A stretch of 64,000 nt of DNA from Echria macrotheca. Lineage: Eukaryota > Ascomycota > Sordariomycetes > Sordariales > Schizotheciaceae. Of this stretch, positions 21,121 to 31,156 are shown one piece after another; position 1 is the stretch's first letter; each line of letters starts with the position of its first letter. Where the stretch lies: assembly GCA_030411725.1 (NCBI GenBank), contig MU839835.1:930001-994000 (forward strand). The letters are read 5' to 3'. The notes beneath the pieces were generated by a model. The model was not told where the DNA came from, did not search any database, and was given only the letters and a program-made list of their open reading frames with translations. The translations under genes and the position numbers were made by a program.

Positions 21121-22440
21121 TCACGCCAACAAAGGCCTACCCTCCTCACCACCATCCCTCGCCCTCCCAACCCTCTCCCAAACCATCCCAACCACAAACC
21201 CAACCGCCGCATTCCTCATCGCCACCATCCCCGCCGCCGTCATAAGCGCCACCTCCAGCCCTTCCTCCCCCAAACCCTGCAATCCCGCCCGACAAAGCTC
21301 CACGGCCGCAACGACCAACATGACGCCCAATATCCCCTCCGGAAACACACCCAGAAACCTCACCAGCACATCCCCAAACACCAACCCCGACAAGACCTTG
21401 ACCACGCCCAGCATCATCACCGACGCCCCGCTCCGCGCCCCGAAGCGGAACTGACCGGCCATCCCACCGGCGCCATGACACACCGGCATCGCACCAACCC
21501 AGGCCCCCAACAGATTCATCGCCGCCACCGACAGCCCCAGCGCGGTGGTGGTAGGCGGCGGAACATCAGGGAACAGATCAGCCGAGAGCGCCGTGACCGC
21601 CACGACCGAGTTCAACAGCGTAAGCGGCAGCTGCGCCGTGGCCATCTCCAGCGCCTCCTCCAAAAGGTCCCGCGCATCATCTCCAAACGGAAACCACCCC
21701 AAGAAACTTCCCGGAGAAGACCAACCCGGGATGACGGAATCGTGGTGGTCGTCGCGCCCCCCCTGCGAGCGGTATAACGTAACCACACCGATCGCCGCCC
21801 CGACAAGGAAAACAACAAGAGCATAAGGAAACTGACGGAACGAAAACGTCAGCAGGAGCGGGAGCGCCGCGAACAGCGAGACCAGCCGCGATTGGATTAG
21901 CAACGGCGTCGAGGACATGAACAACATCACGCCCGTGCCGAGCTGGATGCCCCGTACCACCGGCACCGGGACGCGCGAAGCCAGCGCGCGGATCAGACCC
22001 GTCGCCGAGAGGAAGAGCAGCGCGGCGCCGACGAGGAAGCCAGCGGCTTGGGGGGCGCCATCGGGAAGATTAGGTTTCGCAAGGGACGCTGCGACAATTG
22101 CCTTTTTTTACTACATGTCAGCCAACCTTTCTAAACCCCCCTTCCTTTCACCCTCTCCTCCCGCAGAAAAAAGATATAGGGGGTTGAGAGAAAAGAAACA
22201 AAATACCTTCATAGGCTGCACAGGAAGCGGCACCCCAAAGATCCCGCCAGTAACAATATTAAACACCCCCGAGGTCACCAGCGTCGCCCGCAAGTCGATC
22301 GAGCCCCGCAGCGCCAGCGCCAGCGTCAGCGGGATGAAGGTGCCCAGATCGCCCAGCGCCCCGGAGATCTCGGCCGCGGGCGACCGGCGCAGCGTCTCGA
22401 GATTGCGGCGGTTGACGGCCGCGATGGTGAGCTGCGTCAT
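21121..22440 (-). CDS. MOT1-family molybdate transporter
   Basis: MOT1-type transporters (a sulfate-permease-related family) move molybdate across membranes for molybdenum-cofactor enzymes such as nitrate reductase. Exon 1 is 22440-22207 and exon 2 is 22101-21121, giving 404 residues. Signature blocks are EISGALGDLGTFIPLTLALA (about 24-43) and IFGVPLPVQPMK ending exon 1 (about 67-78). Exon 2 adds AIVAASL and, at about 282-297, PVCHGAGGMAGQFRFGARSG. About ten hydrophobic segments follow the usual pattern. The 105-nt intron (22206-22102) has donor GTATTT and an unusual A-rich acceptor (AAAAAAAG). It was fixed by the expected QPMKA junction, since the other nearby AG sites break the frame. A perfect CRE palindrome lies 10 bp before the ATG. 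The substrate is assigned by family only. Confidence 0.9.
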
Positions 22441-22968
22441 TTGTTGTTGTGACGTCAGCTGTTTGGGCTAGTACATATATCGAAGCTATACTGTGTAGTG
22501 TATAGCTTGGATAGCTGTTTGGTATTATTATTTCTGGCAATTGCGACGCCCGCGCCGAGCGGAAGAAACGGGAGTTGGTGGATATAGCTCAGCGTCAGGT
22601 CAAGGTTGTCACATGGCGCTTACAGTGAGTAATAATCGTGTGTGTGGTGTCGCACCAAGTTCCCACTTGGCTCACTCATGCCCCCAAAGTCACCAGGACA
22701 AATGTATCTCTCGTCATCATCTCAAATTCTTTAGTTCAATATGTACAGAGAATAGGTAGGTAGGTAATCGACCTCATCATCGTTGAACGGCCAAGGCACT
22801 GATCGCCGGGTAAATCTATTCGTCCATGCAAAGTGTCAAACAGACACACACACAGGAGATTCATAACTCATAGCTTGAAAAAAAAAAGCTTTCTGCAAAT
22901 TCCCCCCCTCGAAAAAGACCGCTTCCCGACACGCCCAGCAGTCGATAGCATCCCTCCCCTCCAAAAAC
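22441..22968. other. Upstream region of the MOT1 gene
   Basis: 528 bases separate the MOT1 start codon from the stop codon of the barrel-fold gene. Besides the CRE palindrome next to the MOT1 start, nothing was recognised. Confidence 0.5.
22450..22457. promoter_or_regulatory. CRE palindrome TGACGTCA
   Basis: This is a perfect ATF/CREB-type octamer, 10 bp upstream of the MOT1 start codon. Its position inside a likely 5' leader makes a promoter role uncertain. One such octamer is expected by chance about once per 65 kb. Confidence 0.4.
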
Positions 22969-23739
22969 TTAATCGTTGAACCACCACTGCACCTGGAACC
23001 GGCCCGTCTTGAGCGGCTGGAAAAAGGTAAACAGCGCCTGCGACCCGTCGATATTGTCGTGCGCGCAGTCCATGCACTTGTCCACCACCGTCGCCGTCGT
23101 CGTCTTCCCCCCATACGACACCGTGATCGTCCGGCCGCAGTACGGGTTGTCGTTGGACCGCTCGCCCATGAGGAGATACGACAGCGCCACCACGTTCTTG
23201 GCGTAGTCCTGGCCCCCGTCGTTGTTCCCGCACGCGCCCAGCCCGAGCGTGAAGTACGTCAGGTCGCCCGACTTGGCCCCCGCCGGCACCGGGTTGGCCA
23301 CCTGCACCTGGGGAGACGGAGACGGGCTGTTGGCAGCCGGCGCGGGGGGTGCGGGCGCCGGAGACGGAGCGGGTGCCGGCGGGGGAGGAGGCGGCGGCGG
23401 GGGGGTCTGCGCAGCAGGGGGCGCCGCGGGGGCAGTCTGGACCGGCGCGTTGTTGGGGGCCGAAGAGGCGCCCTCGAAGAACTGGCCGGGTCGCTTGGAG
23501 CTGGTGGTAGCGGCGGCGGCCGGCTTGGGCGGCACGAAGTGGGAGGCCGGGAAGATGGTCTCGGTCGTGGAGTCGTCGACGAGCTCCGTCACGGTCTCCC
23601 AGATTGTCTCCGTCACCCAATCGGTCACCACGTCGCGCTTATTGGGGTGGGGGTGGGCGCGGCGACGGTGGTTGTGGACGTGGGGTTTGGCGATGGCGAC
23701 CGAGGCCAACATGCCCAGGACAAACACGGCTGTCTTCAT
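22969..23739 (-). CDS. Secreted double-psi beta-barrel (RlpA/expansin-like) protein
   Basis: The product is 256 residues in one exon. The start (MKTAVFVLGMLASVAIA) is a signal peptide, followed by a His/Arg-rich segment ending PNKRD, a dibasic site that a Kex2-type protease could cut. Residues about 60-155 are an Ala/Pro linker with a run of nine prolines. The last about 100 residues form a double-psi beta-barrel of the barwin/expansin/RlpA group: LTYFTLGLGACGNNDGGQDY, then NPYCGRTITVSYGGKTTTAT, then VVDKCMDCAHDNIDGS, which ends with the typical Asp and paired Cys pattern, and a final QVQWWFND. Such fungal proteins are wall-associated or secreted and may bind or loosen polysaccharide; enzymatic activity is not proven for this class. 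The frame is open upstream of the chosen ATG, but only this start gives a secretion signal. Confidence 0.88.
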   Translation of the reverse strand: MKTAVFVLGMLASVAIAKPHVHNHRRRAHPHPNKRDVVTDWVTETIWETVTELVDDSTTETIFPASHFVPPKPAAAATTSSKRPGQFFEGASSAPNNAPVQTAPAAPPAAQTPPPPPPPPPAPAPSPAPAPPAPAANSPSPSPQVQVANPVPAGAKSGDLTYFTLGLGACGNNDGGQDYAKNVVALSYLLMGERSNDNPYCGRTITVSYGGKTTTATVVDKCMDCAHDNIDGSQALFTFFQPLKTGRFQVQWWFND

Positions 23740-25097
23740 GTTCGGAGTGGTAAGGACTGTCCTGTCTGTCGTGGGTGGTGCTGTGGTAGCTGGTGGTGTG
23801 TCTCGAAGAGGGCCGTCTGGCTGTGAAATGTGTGAAAGTGCTGGCAACTGTTGATCTCGCAACGAAAAGGAACGTGGTTTCACCGAGCCGGCTCGCGGAA
23901 GAAGGAGTAAGGAATGAATCGAGGTGGGTTGCACGTCGAGAGAGAATGGATGCCACGGAAGAGGAGGCCGTCACACACCTTTTTAAGAAGCCGCAGCGGG
24001 AGGAGAACAAGGTTGGCTCTGCCGACAGGCTTGGTCAGGCACAGAGGCTCAGCACCCCAGTCTTAGCTGTCCATTTTTCCTGGCTGGATCACCTCATTGG
24101 ACGATTACTCTAAAAGCGTCCGACCCCAGAAAACATGTGTTTGGTACCGGATGCTACCTCGCCAATGTTAGCGATGTCGCCGAGGGACAAACGCTTCAGC
24201 TGCTCGCAACTATGCTCTTGGACCTACACTATTCAGGTGTTCCGGCTCCATGTCCGAATTGGCTCATATTCAACCAGCGTAACAGCACCATTTCCAGAAT
24301 CTATGCATTTTTGATTGAATTTTTGCGTTCCGTAGCAACCCTCGAGGTGAGGCTAACAGCAACCTTCGGATGGCGTGGTACTGCCACTCCAGCCAGGCGT
24401 TTGTTCCTGCAGCGATGCAAGGCACGGGGCGCGGGAAAATACCCGGCAGGCTCCTGTTCTTTTCCAGGAACTCCGCCAACTGACAGCCAGACGAAAACCC
24501 ACAGGGCCAATCAGCCGCCACGGTTCCTGGCTTGTCCTGCCCCACTGCCGGGATCCCGTCGATCTTGATTGCCCCGCTCCCAACTCTCGAAAGAGAATCC
24601 GTCATCGTGTCAATGCACTCCTGCGAGCAACTTGACCACGGCTCGAAACAACCGTGGCGTGCCTCGTCCCACCAGCCACGCCCTCATAAACCTGTTCATG
24701 CGCTAGCCAAACCGTTCATCCGACCTCTTCGCTCGTCTCTGAGGAATTCGTGGAGACCCGGTCCGGGCTGGCGAGGCTGGGTAAAGTCTTTGGAATCCAC
24801 ACCCCCGTCATCTGAATCAGGGGAGAGGCCGAGTGCAGGCCGCCGGCCCTCTTGTCCGTGGCTTGTCGACTCTTATTCCCACCAGCGAGCTGCGTTGTCA
24901 CGGAGTTCTCATGGATGCTTGTGGTCATTGGTAGGTCTTAGAGACCTTAGCTGCTTCCCGGTCCTGGCCGGAGGCCGCACCATGCTTGGTTTCAACATCC
25001 CTAAATATCGACGCAGGTCGGATGACAGCACTTCAGTCCTGCCACACGCGAGAGTCGCAAATATCGCCCCGCTTACGCATAATCGTGACTTGATTCT
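23740..25097. other. Intergenic stretch with no recognised gene
   Basis: 1.36 kb lie between the barrel protein start and the methyltransferase stop. Several open frames exist on both strands, but none has domain character. It should hold the barrel gene promoter. Confidence 0.5.
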
Positions 25098-25996
25098 TTA
25101 CCGTTTGCGGCTGAAGGTATATAGAAATAAGCTCTCTCTGCTGAATACCGCCCGGTCCGCGTCTTCAATCTCCGTCACCTGAAAGGTCTTTTTGGCCGTC
25201 TTCATGAACTGCATATCGGCCCGCCTTCTCTTCTTGAAGCAGAAGTAGATGGTGGCCGATGGGCAGAGGTCGAGCAAGTCCTGCAGTGTCTGCAGCAGCA
25301 AGGGAAATGCCGGCTCGAAGTAGACGCAGTCGGCGGCTAGAATAGTGTCGGGTTTGTAGTCGACAATCTCCTGCGGCAATGGCTCGCCCCTGAGCATTCG
25401 TCTTGTCAGAACGATACTCTTGCGCAACCACACCTCGGGATCTATACAGCTCTCTGGAAGGGCTGATAAAGGAGCATGTAGCACGGGAAACGATCCCGAC
25501 GATGGCTGTCACTCACCAATTGAGAATCGTGGCCTTGACCCGGTCCTCGAGGTTGTTCAGCTTGATGTTATGATGCATCAGCTCCTCCATTTCAAGCTGA
25601 TCGGTTAGGTACAGCGGAGAGCTGAGGCTGCATCCTTTTGCAACAGTGAGTCCCACGATACCACCACCGGCCCCAAGTTCCAGTCTGGAGAGTGTCAGGC
25701 CTGCAAGTCTTCGGATGATGGAACTCGGATGAAAGGTGTACCGACATTCTTGCATGCTGCAGTGCATCTCGATGGTATCGTAGCATGTGTTTTGCAAGCA
25801 CCATGCCGGCTGGCCAGAGCTGGCCACCGCATCCTGACTTCAGGTCTTCATGAAGCTTGACTGGCTCATTGAGGAGTCCCGAAAAGTCTAATGCTGTGTC
25901 TCCGGCAGCTTTGTACTCGGGAAGCGGGGTCAACCCCTCATCAAATGCAAGAGGTGAGAATTCAGGAGACGGCGAGCGTTCTGGGTTTTCAGTCAT
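25098..25996 (-). CDS. Efm6-type protein-lysine N-methyltransferase
   Basis: METTL21/Efm family enzymes use S-adenosylmethionine to methylate lysines; yeast Efm6 methylates translation elongation factor eEF1A. Exons are 25996-25746, 25684-25517 and 25389-25098, joining in frame to 236 residues. Family blocks: GCGGQLWPAGMVLAKHMLRY (about 55-74); SAM motif I ILELGAGGGIVGLTVAKG, with its Ile codon split by intron 1; NNLEDRVKATILNWGEPLPQ, where intron 2 splits the Trp codon; and ILAADCVYFEPAFPLLLQTL. Intron 1 (25745-25685, 61 nt) uses a weak donor GTCGGT. It was preferred to the adjacent GTACAC because only it yields HARILELGAGGG. Intron 2 (25516-25390, 127 nt) is standard (GTGAGT, CAG). The gene is divergent from the Axl2-like gene. 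Efm6 rather than a sister Efm is inferred from the GQLWPAG and CVYFEPAFPLL blocks. Confidence 0.87.
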
Positions 25997-26824
25997 GGCA
26001 GCGGTGGGAAATGGGTTCGGTAAGTGCCGTGGTAAAGTCGTCGGATGTTGGAGCAGAGTGACCTCTCCAGTTTTTGGGCACCGATAATGAAGTGAGGTTT
26101 CGACAAGGTGGGTCCTCTTTTCACCTCACACAACACCTACCACACAACGAACAATCTCCGTTGCTACTATGCGAATGCATCGGGTTTCCAATTTCACATT
26201 TGCATCTGAGTTGATACGCCACAGATCTTTGTCTGAATGCCATCGAGTACTGGACTGTCTGTCGCCACCAGCCGTAACACGCCGCCAGAGTTCAGTGCCT
26301 CTCTCTGGCTCTTCACCTTCCATAGATAGATGATAGACCATCGGAGATGGCTTTATTTTACAGGAATTCTGGGTACTCCAATGCTAAATTTTATCTTTAG
26401 TCATTTGATACCGCCCTTTTCAAAGTCACCTGATTGCTTGGAAGTGGGCAGAACACCTACGAGCCTCCCTGTGGTAGTCACCACCAAACCCTGGGATCAC
26501 TGGAATGTTGGTGCCCGCCAACCTCCTGTTTCAATGTCAAAATCACACTCTAACCTCATAATTGGCCATGGCCGGCCCTATTCTCCTTTTTGACCCGGGC
26601 TAGGGCCAGGGAAGAGGGAGCTTTATTCCTGCACATAATCCTCCCGGCCATGACGCAAGGGGGAAGCAATATCAGCACCATCCAAGGGGTCCAACCACCC
26701 CTTGACGATCCAGTATGTGGGGTTGACGAAGTCTCCTGCTCGGTTTCCTTTTCTTCTCCATATATCCAGTTTCATATCATTCTGTAATCATCCCAGCGCA
26801 GATATCCGTTCGTCGTGACTAGAG
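25997..26824. other. Divergent promoter region, methyltransferase / Axl2-like
   Basis: 828 bases lie between divergent start codons. No coding sequence or clear motif was recognised beyond pyrimidine-rich stretches before the Axl2-like start. Confidence 0.5.
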
Positions 26825-29800
26825 ATGGCATCACGGGTTGTCTGGATATTTGTGGCCCTTCTCTCCGGGACAACAGTCGCCGTTCCAGCCATCTCGTTCC
26901 CTATCAACTCCCAGGTTCCCCCTGTTGCGAGAATCGGACAACCTTTCTCCTTCGTCTTCTCACCCTCAACCTTTACCTCAACCTCAGCCATCACCTACAC
27001 GCTCGCGAATCCTCCACGGTGGCTTTCGGTTGACAGCGCAGCACGACGACTATGGGGTACCCCGAGCGACGCAGAAATTGGGCCGGGACAGGTAGTAGGA
27101 GTTCCGGTGAGCCTGGTAGCAACCGATGCCACGGGAGCAACTACGATGGATGCCACTCTGGTCGTCTCGCGCAGTCCGGGGCCGAAGCTCAACGTGCCCT
27201 TTGACAAGCAACCCCCCCAGTTTGGCACATTCTCAGCTCCATCAACAGTTCTCTCGGCACCTCAGACGCAATTCTCGTTCAATCTTGCTGGAGATACCTT
27301 CTTAGACCCTTCCGGCAGCGCTTTGAACTACTATGCGTTGATGACAGACAACTCGCCGCTTCCAGCCTGGATCTCGTTCGACGCCGCAAAACTCTCCTTT
27401 TCGGGGAGGACTCCGCCATCTGAGTCACTCATCTCACCTCCCCAACGGTTCTCCTTCCAAGTGGTTGCCAGCGATGTTGTGGGATTTGCCGCCGCTTCTC
27501 TTCAGTTTGATATTGTCGTTGGGACCGACATTGCCCCAGTGAAACACCAAATCACAGCGGATCGAACGACAATATCTCTAAACGCGATTGCTGGGACTGC
27601 TATATCATACACAGGTCTCCGCGAACTGGTGAAGCTCGACGGCACGCCAGCAGCGCCTGATCTCAGCATAGCCTCTGTGACCGATGCGCCCCCGTGGATT
27701 TCTGTTGACAAGAACGCCTGGGGGATACACGGTATACCTCCAGACTCGGCCAAGTCGACTAGTTTCGGAATTGTTATCCAGGATAAATCCTCGGACACAC
27801 TGAATCTCACTATCACTATCGAAATCACACCCGTGGTCCCAAAAAGCACCGAACTCTTCAAGGCAACGATTCCCGAAGTCAACGCAACTGCTGGCGAGAA
27901 TTTTTCCTTCGATCTTAGTCAGTACCTGACAAATCCAAAGGACACCGAGGTCTCTGTTGCTGCAGGCGCGGCTTCCTGGGTCCGGTTTGAACCCGGTACG
28001 ACCAAGATATCAGGGACAGCTCCCCAAGACAGCGGCGACACGGCCGTCCGCATACCCATCCAAGCCAAGTCCAAGACCACTGGGAAGTCGGAGACCGCCT
28101 CTTTGAGCATACGGATTCAGAAATCAGCCAACCTGCCGCAAGGGTCGGACCCCAGAGTACAATATCCATCACCAACCGAAGGGTCGACTACATCTTCGAC
28201 AGAGGGTTCGCTGGCATCGCCCGGTGATGAATACGTAGACCCTACCCCGAACCTTCTCCTCCTCGCCATCGTGCTTCCGACCTCCATAATTATTGCCTCG
28301 GTGACATGCCTGCTCTTCTGGTGTTATCGACGGCGCAAGGAGCGGAGACGGCCGAAGCTCACCACCCGCGATATCTCCGGTCCGATCCCAGGAACGTTCG
28401 TAATGAACGTGACGGGCCCCTTTAACCGTGGTCGTTACTCAACCCAAGACTTCATCACGCCGCAGCACGAGTCTCGAATAGACCACATCGCATCTGAAGA
28501 AAAGGGCTTCATCGAGTCGCGAACAACATACATGACAAACTCGAGCGTGCCCCGTCAATCAGCCACAATCAGATTGCTTCCGCCAATCGAGGGGAGTCCT
28601 TCAGCAGATGATGTTTTCACATCTGGGGGCGCTACTGCCCTCTTGACGGCGGCCGCCCCATTGCCAAAGAGGCCGAGCCGCTATGGGCTAAGGAACGAGC
28701 GGTCTCTGAGTTCCATCTCGGAGACCAGCGTCTACGAGGAGAGCCGCCCACAGACTAGAGCGGCTGCAAGTAACAGTACCGCCTTCCAGCTGCTCGGCAC
28801 TCACAGTCTCGCAGGAACTCCGTTCCGTGATGCTGTCGAGGTCCACATTCCGACGCTTGCCCGGGGGATCACAAGGGTTAGCCCAACCCCTGGGTCTGCG
28901 TACACCGAGCCGGTATCCTCTCTTAGGGAGTCTGCGCACACATCACCTGTATCTCCTATTTCAGGAGCTTCCGCTTCAAGCTCGGATTCTGATGCTCGAC
29001 CACTTCGTGCAGAGTCGCGCCTCGGACACTACCCGCTGATGGCATCAACGAGAAAGTTTGCCTGGCCATGGTTCAAAAGGAAGGCTACTTTCAAGTCCAA
29101 CACAACCAGACCGCACTCCCGGAAACCCAGTATCGCGACGGTAGACACCTTTGCGTACAAGAAGACGCCGGATGCTCGCTACGACCGAACACCCGTCTCG
29201 CCTCCCCGACCGGCAAGGCTTCCAACTCAAGCGACGCCGTCAGTGCGGCCGGTCACCCGGCGTGGGACTGTCACGACACGATCTTCCCCCATCAGCTTCA
29301 GCAACAGCCACCCTCCTCCGGATGTGCCGCTCCCATCATCGCCCACCATGGGATACGCCGCTCAGCAGTCGGCCGCACAGCAGAACCGGCTACGCCAACC
29401 ATCACTAGCAGATTCACTAGGCATCAGAACGCCCGTCCAAGGGGATTACTCCGACCTCGTGGGAAAGGGGCCGTTCCACGCCTCCAGGACATGGTCCTCG
29501 CTGAACGGGGGCGATGAGTGGGCTGACGAGACCGTCCAGAGCCGGAGCATCGCAAGCATGTCGCAGCCGAACTGGACCACGATGGCTTCAGGGGCTCTGG
29601 GGACTGAGTCGCCAAAGGTAGGTGGGAATTTGTACCTAACCGGGAGCAAGGAATTTGGATCAGAGCTGGGATCGGAGCTGCTTTCGCCGGACAAGTGGCC
29701 AACCGCAGAGGGTCACGGAAAGGGCCAGACGGGGAAGCCATCAACGCTAGGTGGTGGCAGCAGCCGAGAGAGGATGAGTCCCATTAGGATAGTAGAGGCC

Positions 29801-29890
29801 GAGGGCGCTAATAATGGTGACGGAATGGGTAAGCAGAGCCGGTCTCAGGGGTTGTCGATTGTGTCGGACGGGAGTCCTCGGTTTTTGTAA
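26825..29890 (+). CDS. Axl2-like (Bud10) cadherin-fold transmembrane protein
   Basis: Axl2/Bud10 marks axial bud or septation sites at the plasma membrane, and filamentous-fungal homologues act in septation and conidiation. A single exon encodes 1021 residues. A signal peptide (MASRVVWIFVALLSGTTVAV) is followed by repeated cadherin-like CADG domains to about residue 440, each with the P-x-W-[IL]-S/x-V/F-D pattern (PPRWLSVDSAARRLWGTPSD, PLPAWISFDAAKLSFSGRTP, APPWISVDKNAWGIHGIPPD and SWVRFEPGTTKISGTAP). A single membrane helix lies at about 476-499 (LLLLAIVLPTSIIIASVTCL) with a basic stop-transfer CYRRRKERRR. The about 520-residue cytosolic tail is Ser/Pro-rich and disordered, as in Axl2. No intron was needed. 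Confidence 0.9.
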   Translation: MASRVVWIFVALLSGTTVAVPAISFPINSQVPPVARIGQPFSFVFSPSTFTSTSAITYTLANPPRWLSVDSAARRLWGTPSDAEIGPGQVVGVPVSLVATDATGATTMDATLVVSRSPGPKLNVPFDKQPPQFGTFSAPSTVLSAPQTQFSFNLAGDTFLDPSGSALNYYALMTDNSPLPAWISFDAAKLSFSGRTPPSESLISPPQRFSFQVVASDVVGFAAASLQFDIVVGTDIAPVKHQITADRTTISLNAIAGTAISYTGLRELVKLDGTPAAPDLSIASVTDAPPWISVDKNAWGIHGIPPDSAKSTSFGIVIQDKSSDTLNLTITIEITPVVPKSTELFKATIPEVNATAGENFSFDLSQYLTNPKDTEVSVAAGAASWVRFEPGTTKISGTAPQDSGDTAVRIPIQAKSKTTGKSETASLSIRIQKSANLPQGSDPRVQYPSPTEGSTTSSTEGSLASPGDEYVDPTPNLLLLAIVLPTSIIIASVTCLLFWCYRRRKERRRPKLTTRDISGPIPGTFVMNVTGPFNRGRYSTQDFITPQHESRIDHIASEEKGFIESRTTYMTNSSVPRQSATIRLLPPIEGSPSADDVFTSGGATALLTAAAPLPKRPSRYGLRNERSLSSISETSVYEESRPQTRAAASNSTAFQLLGTHSLAGTPFRDAVEVHIPTLARGITRVSPTPGSAYTEPVSSLRESAHTSPVSPISGASASSSDSDARPLRAESRLGHYPLMASTRKFAWPWFKRKATFKSNTTRPHSRKPSIATVDTFAYKKTPDARYDRTPVSPPRPARLPTQATPSVRPVTRRGTVTTRSSPISFSNSHPPPDVPLPSSPTMGYAAQQSAAQQNRLRQPSLADSLGIRTPVQGDYSDLVGKGPFHASRTWSSLNGGDEWADETVQSRSIASMSQPNWTTMASGALGTESPKVGGNLYLTGSKEFGSELGSELLSPDKWPTAEGHGKGQTGKPSTLGGGSSRERMSPIRIVEAEGANNGDGMGKQSRSQGLSIVSDGSPRFL

Positions 29891-31156
29891 GTACAGGATA
29901 GAGTTTCCATCAAATACCAAGCCCTGTGTTAGCCCAACTCCTCGGAAGTAGGCCCAACTCGGAAGTGCTGGAATCTTGTGGTAGTCGACCAAAGTTATCG
30001 ATCCTGTCGAGAACGTCACACACACTGTCTTGGCGGCGTTGGACAGACAACAAAGACATAATGTCGTCATTTCGCTGCTGGTGAAAGAGCTCGAGCCATC
30101 CAAGGTCGAGGCAAATGATGTTGCATCATCGCACAAGTCGAGGCGGGGCGAGAGCAGGCGCAGGCGGGTGCCTGGATTCGCTGCTTGGAGGCCCCCCTCG
30201 CGCCGGCTTGGGCGAACCCGGAAAGCGGAAACGGGAGGCAGTGGATGAGGACGCAGAGCAGCGGCCCTGGCCAGATTGGGTGATGGCATTCAGCGGTACG
30301 CTTGTTAGTGCAGTTGAACCTGTTCTAGCAGCAGACGCTTGGCATTCCTTATCTCGGACCATCCGAGAAAGCTGCGATGAAGATCATCGCGAGTTCGTAG
30401 CCTATAGCGACAACAACAGCGCCATCGTCAGCCGGGACGCGGTAGTGTAGCTGGACGAGCGCGAATGAGGCTATCTATTGTGCCAGCTCCCAACTCGCGT
30501 GATCACTTGGCAAGCCTGAGAACCCGTGGTGGCTGAGTGTGACAGGAGAACCACAGCCTTCAATTAATCCCACTCACAGCTGCAACCTAGATCGATACCC
30601 CACATCGGCCAACATCCAGCATCATCGACCCGGTGCCTGTTGCCCCCTCTGCCTGGCGACCTTGTAAACCCGTTGCAAAACTGTGTTTGGTCGTCTCGAC
30701 ATATCCATCTCCAAGCGTCTGGGTCCTGTGTTTGCTGGGTGCATTTCTCCCGTGCTCGCTGCCAAAACAAAAAAGCGAAAAGAAAGCCTGGCAGTCGCGC
30801 CTTGCCTTGCTTGTCAGCTGCACAATCGTCACGCCGAAAGAGCGACCCTCTTGTTTGGCACGCTCCCACCGCAAACCCCGCTTCACCACCAATTTTCCTC
30901 TGTGCACCCAGCGACACCTGGACTTCCCAGCACGCCGGGACTGGACACGGACTACTTCCTCAGACGACCGACTAAGATCTCTTCCTGCCCTTTTTCATCC
31001 CTAGTCCCGTTTGCAGTTCCGGTCTATCCAGCAGCATCCGCCGCCGCCGAGAAAACTCAGCTCGGGTCTGTCATCCCTCTTCGCACTGCCCAATCTCTGC
31101 TCCACACCAAGAACCAGTCGCACTCCCGCCAAAGCTCGATTTGACCATCTGCCACC
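29891..31156. other. Intergenic region before the PP2C gene
   Basis: 1.27 kb. Open frames around 29747-30450 on both strands were considered and not supported. The last about 250 bases are C-rich and probably the 5' leader of the PP2C gene. Confidence 0.5.

Noticed and set aside
24532..25182. 216-codon plus-strand frame overlapping the methyltransferase 3' end
   Set aside because: Its end is antisense to conserved methyltransferase coding sequence, and the rest shows no family character.
29747..30450. Open frames on both strands between the Axl2-like and PP2C genes
   Set aside because: Neither strand gives conserved-looking sequence; one overlaps the Axl2-like 3' end, and no plausible exon joins them.
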